A DNA stretch of 6,921 bases from a bacterium (GTDB lineage Bacteria > UBA9089 > CG2-30-40-21). Made by a program: the position numbers and the translations under genes. The stretch lies in assembly GCA_030018795.1 (NCBI GenBank), contig JASEHA010000123.1, positions 1-6,921 of the forward strand, written 5' to 3'. The notes below the pieces were generated by a model that saw only the letters and a list, made by a program, of their open reading frames with translations, had not been told where the DNA came from and did no database searches. Positions 6,591 to 6,921 of the stretch are shown in pieces (position 1 is the first letter of the stretch; each line of letters begins with the position of its first letter).

Positions 6591-6618
6591 GTAGAGACGC
6601 AAAATCTTGAGTCTCTAC
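6591..6618. repeat. 28-nt palindromic repeat, copy 2
   Basis: Arms GTAGAGACGCAA (6591-6602) and TTGAGTCTCTAC (6607-6618) pair at 11 of 12 positions around the loop AATC. Length and layout equal the copy at 2789-2816. The second pair is T-A here and C-G there, a compensatory change that keeps the stem. It lies in the 78-bp gap between the membrane-protein gene and the JAMM gene, 27 bp upstream of the JAMM start. No T run follows on the minus strand. The arm resembles GTAGAGACG palindromes that I recall as common in cyanobacteria and some uncultivated bacteria; that recollection is unchecked. Confidence 0.85.
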
Positions 6619-6641
6619 ATGTATTACGACACCTAAAACAA

Positions 6642-6921
6642 TTACCAGCTTTCTACTATCTTCAATATCATCAAGGCAATACTCATTCCGGCAAAAAAAC
6701 ACACACTGCATATCAGCCACAATCTATTTTGCAAAACAACAGGCATCTTGTCATTTTTGTTTATCTCTTGCAGATTATTCTGCCCTTTGTTCTCTGCCTC
6801 CTGCCTTTTACTCTCTAATTCCTGACTTCTGATTATCTCTTTTGCTTTCTGCTCATTATCTTTATAGGCATAGAAGTAGAAATCCTTGCTCTTGACTATA
6901 TTTTCTCCCTCCCAAACAAAT
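6642..6921 (-). CDS. C-terminal part of a membrane-anchored protein of unknown function (5' end outside window)
   Basis: An uninterrupted minus-strand frame enters at the right edge (first whole codon at 6918-6920) and runs 92 codons to a TAA at 6642-6644; the other two frames are interrupted. The visible protein begins FVWEGENIVKSKDFYFYAYK, possibly the end of a folded domain. It then has a charged, Gln/Glu/Lys/Asn-rich stretch that could be helical (about residues 21-58), and ends with one hydrophobic segment (about 68-88, LWLICSVCFFAGMSIALMI) followed by KIVESW. A single membrane helix at the extreme C-terminus after a polar linker suggests a tail anchor or the last helix of a larger membrane protein. 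I do not recognise the family. The gap to the JAMM gene is 78 bp on the same strand, so co-transcription is plausible. The first base, 6921, belongs to an incomplete codon. Confidence 0.75.
   Translation of the reverse strand, partial: FVWEGENIVKSKDFYFYAYKDNEQKAKEIIRSQELESKRQEAENKGQNNLQEINKNDKMPVVLQNRLWLICSVCFFAGMSIALMILKIVESW

Noticed and set aside
6535..6720. 61-codon minus-strand frame spanning the membrane-gene end and the JAMM start
   Set aside because: It overlaps two better supported frames, runs through the palindromic repeat, and has no ribosome site or family signature that I could see.

Overview
The window is a bacterial chromosomal segment, moderately AT-rich by eye. Every supportable gene lies on the minus strand, so transcription runs from high to low coordinates. 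In that order it holds: the 3' end of a membrane-protein gene cut by the right edge (6642-6921); a JAMM/MPN metalloprotease-like gene (5886-6563); a 720-residue STAND ATPase with a degenerate nucleotide-cyclase-like N-terminus and TPR-like C-terminus (3583-5745); pdxJ, vitamin B6 ring synthesis (2874-3581); and gyrA, DNA gyrase subunit A (72-2585). No tRNA, rRNA, CRISPR array or transposase gene was seen.

Two genes are ordinary housekeeping genes with intact active-site motifs (gyrA, pdxJ). The other three look accessory. The STAND gene and pdxJ are one base apart and are probably translated in coupling. gyrA has its own good sigma70-type promoter. The JAMM gene follows the membrane gene after 78 bp and may share its transcript. 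The JAMM gene and the STAND gene are separated by a 140-bp gap filled with repeats.

The least ordinary content is between the genes. (1) A perfect 21-bp inverted repeat (52-72 and 2663-2683) brackets the gyrA unit tightly: one copy begins on the last base of the gyrA stop codon and the other begins 7 bp upstream of the -35 box. (2) A 28-nt palindrome occurs twice (2789-2816 and 6591-6618), with a compensatory base-pair change between copies. (3) A family of CACCAG-based 8-bp units forms a tandem array and nested hairpin at 5774-5877, with relatives at 2684-2748 next to the gyrA promoter. These point to a genome rich in small dispersed intergenic repeats.

Taxonomy cannot be fixed from the sequence. 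PdxJ shows the DXP-dependent B6 route and excludes organisms that rely only on PdxS/PdxT. The Ser/Glu pair in the GyrA quinolone region, the STAND and JAMM proteins and the repeat load fit an environmental, possibly uncultivated, bacterial lineage. This is a low-confidence inference.
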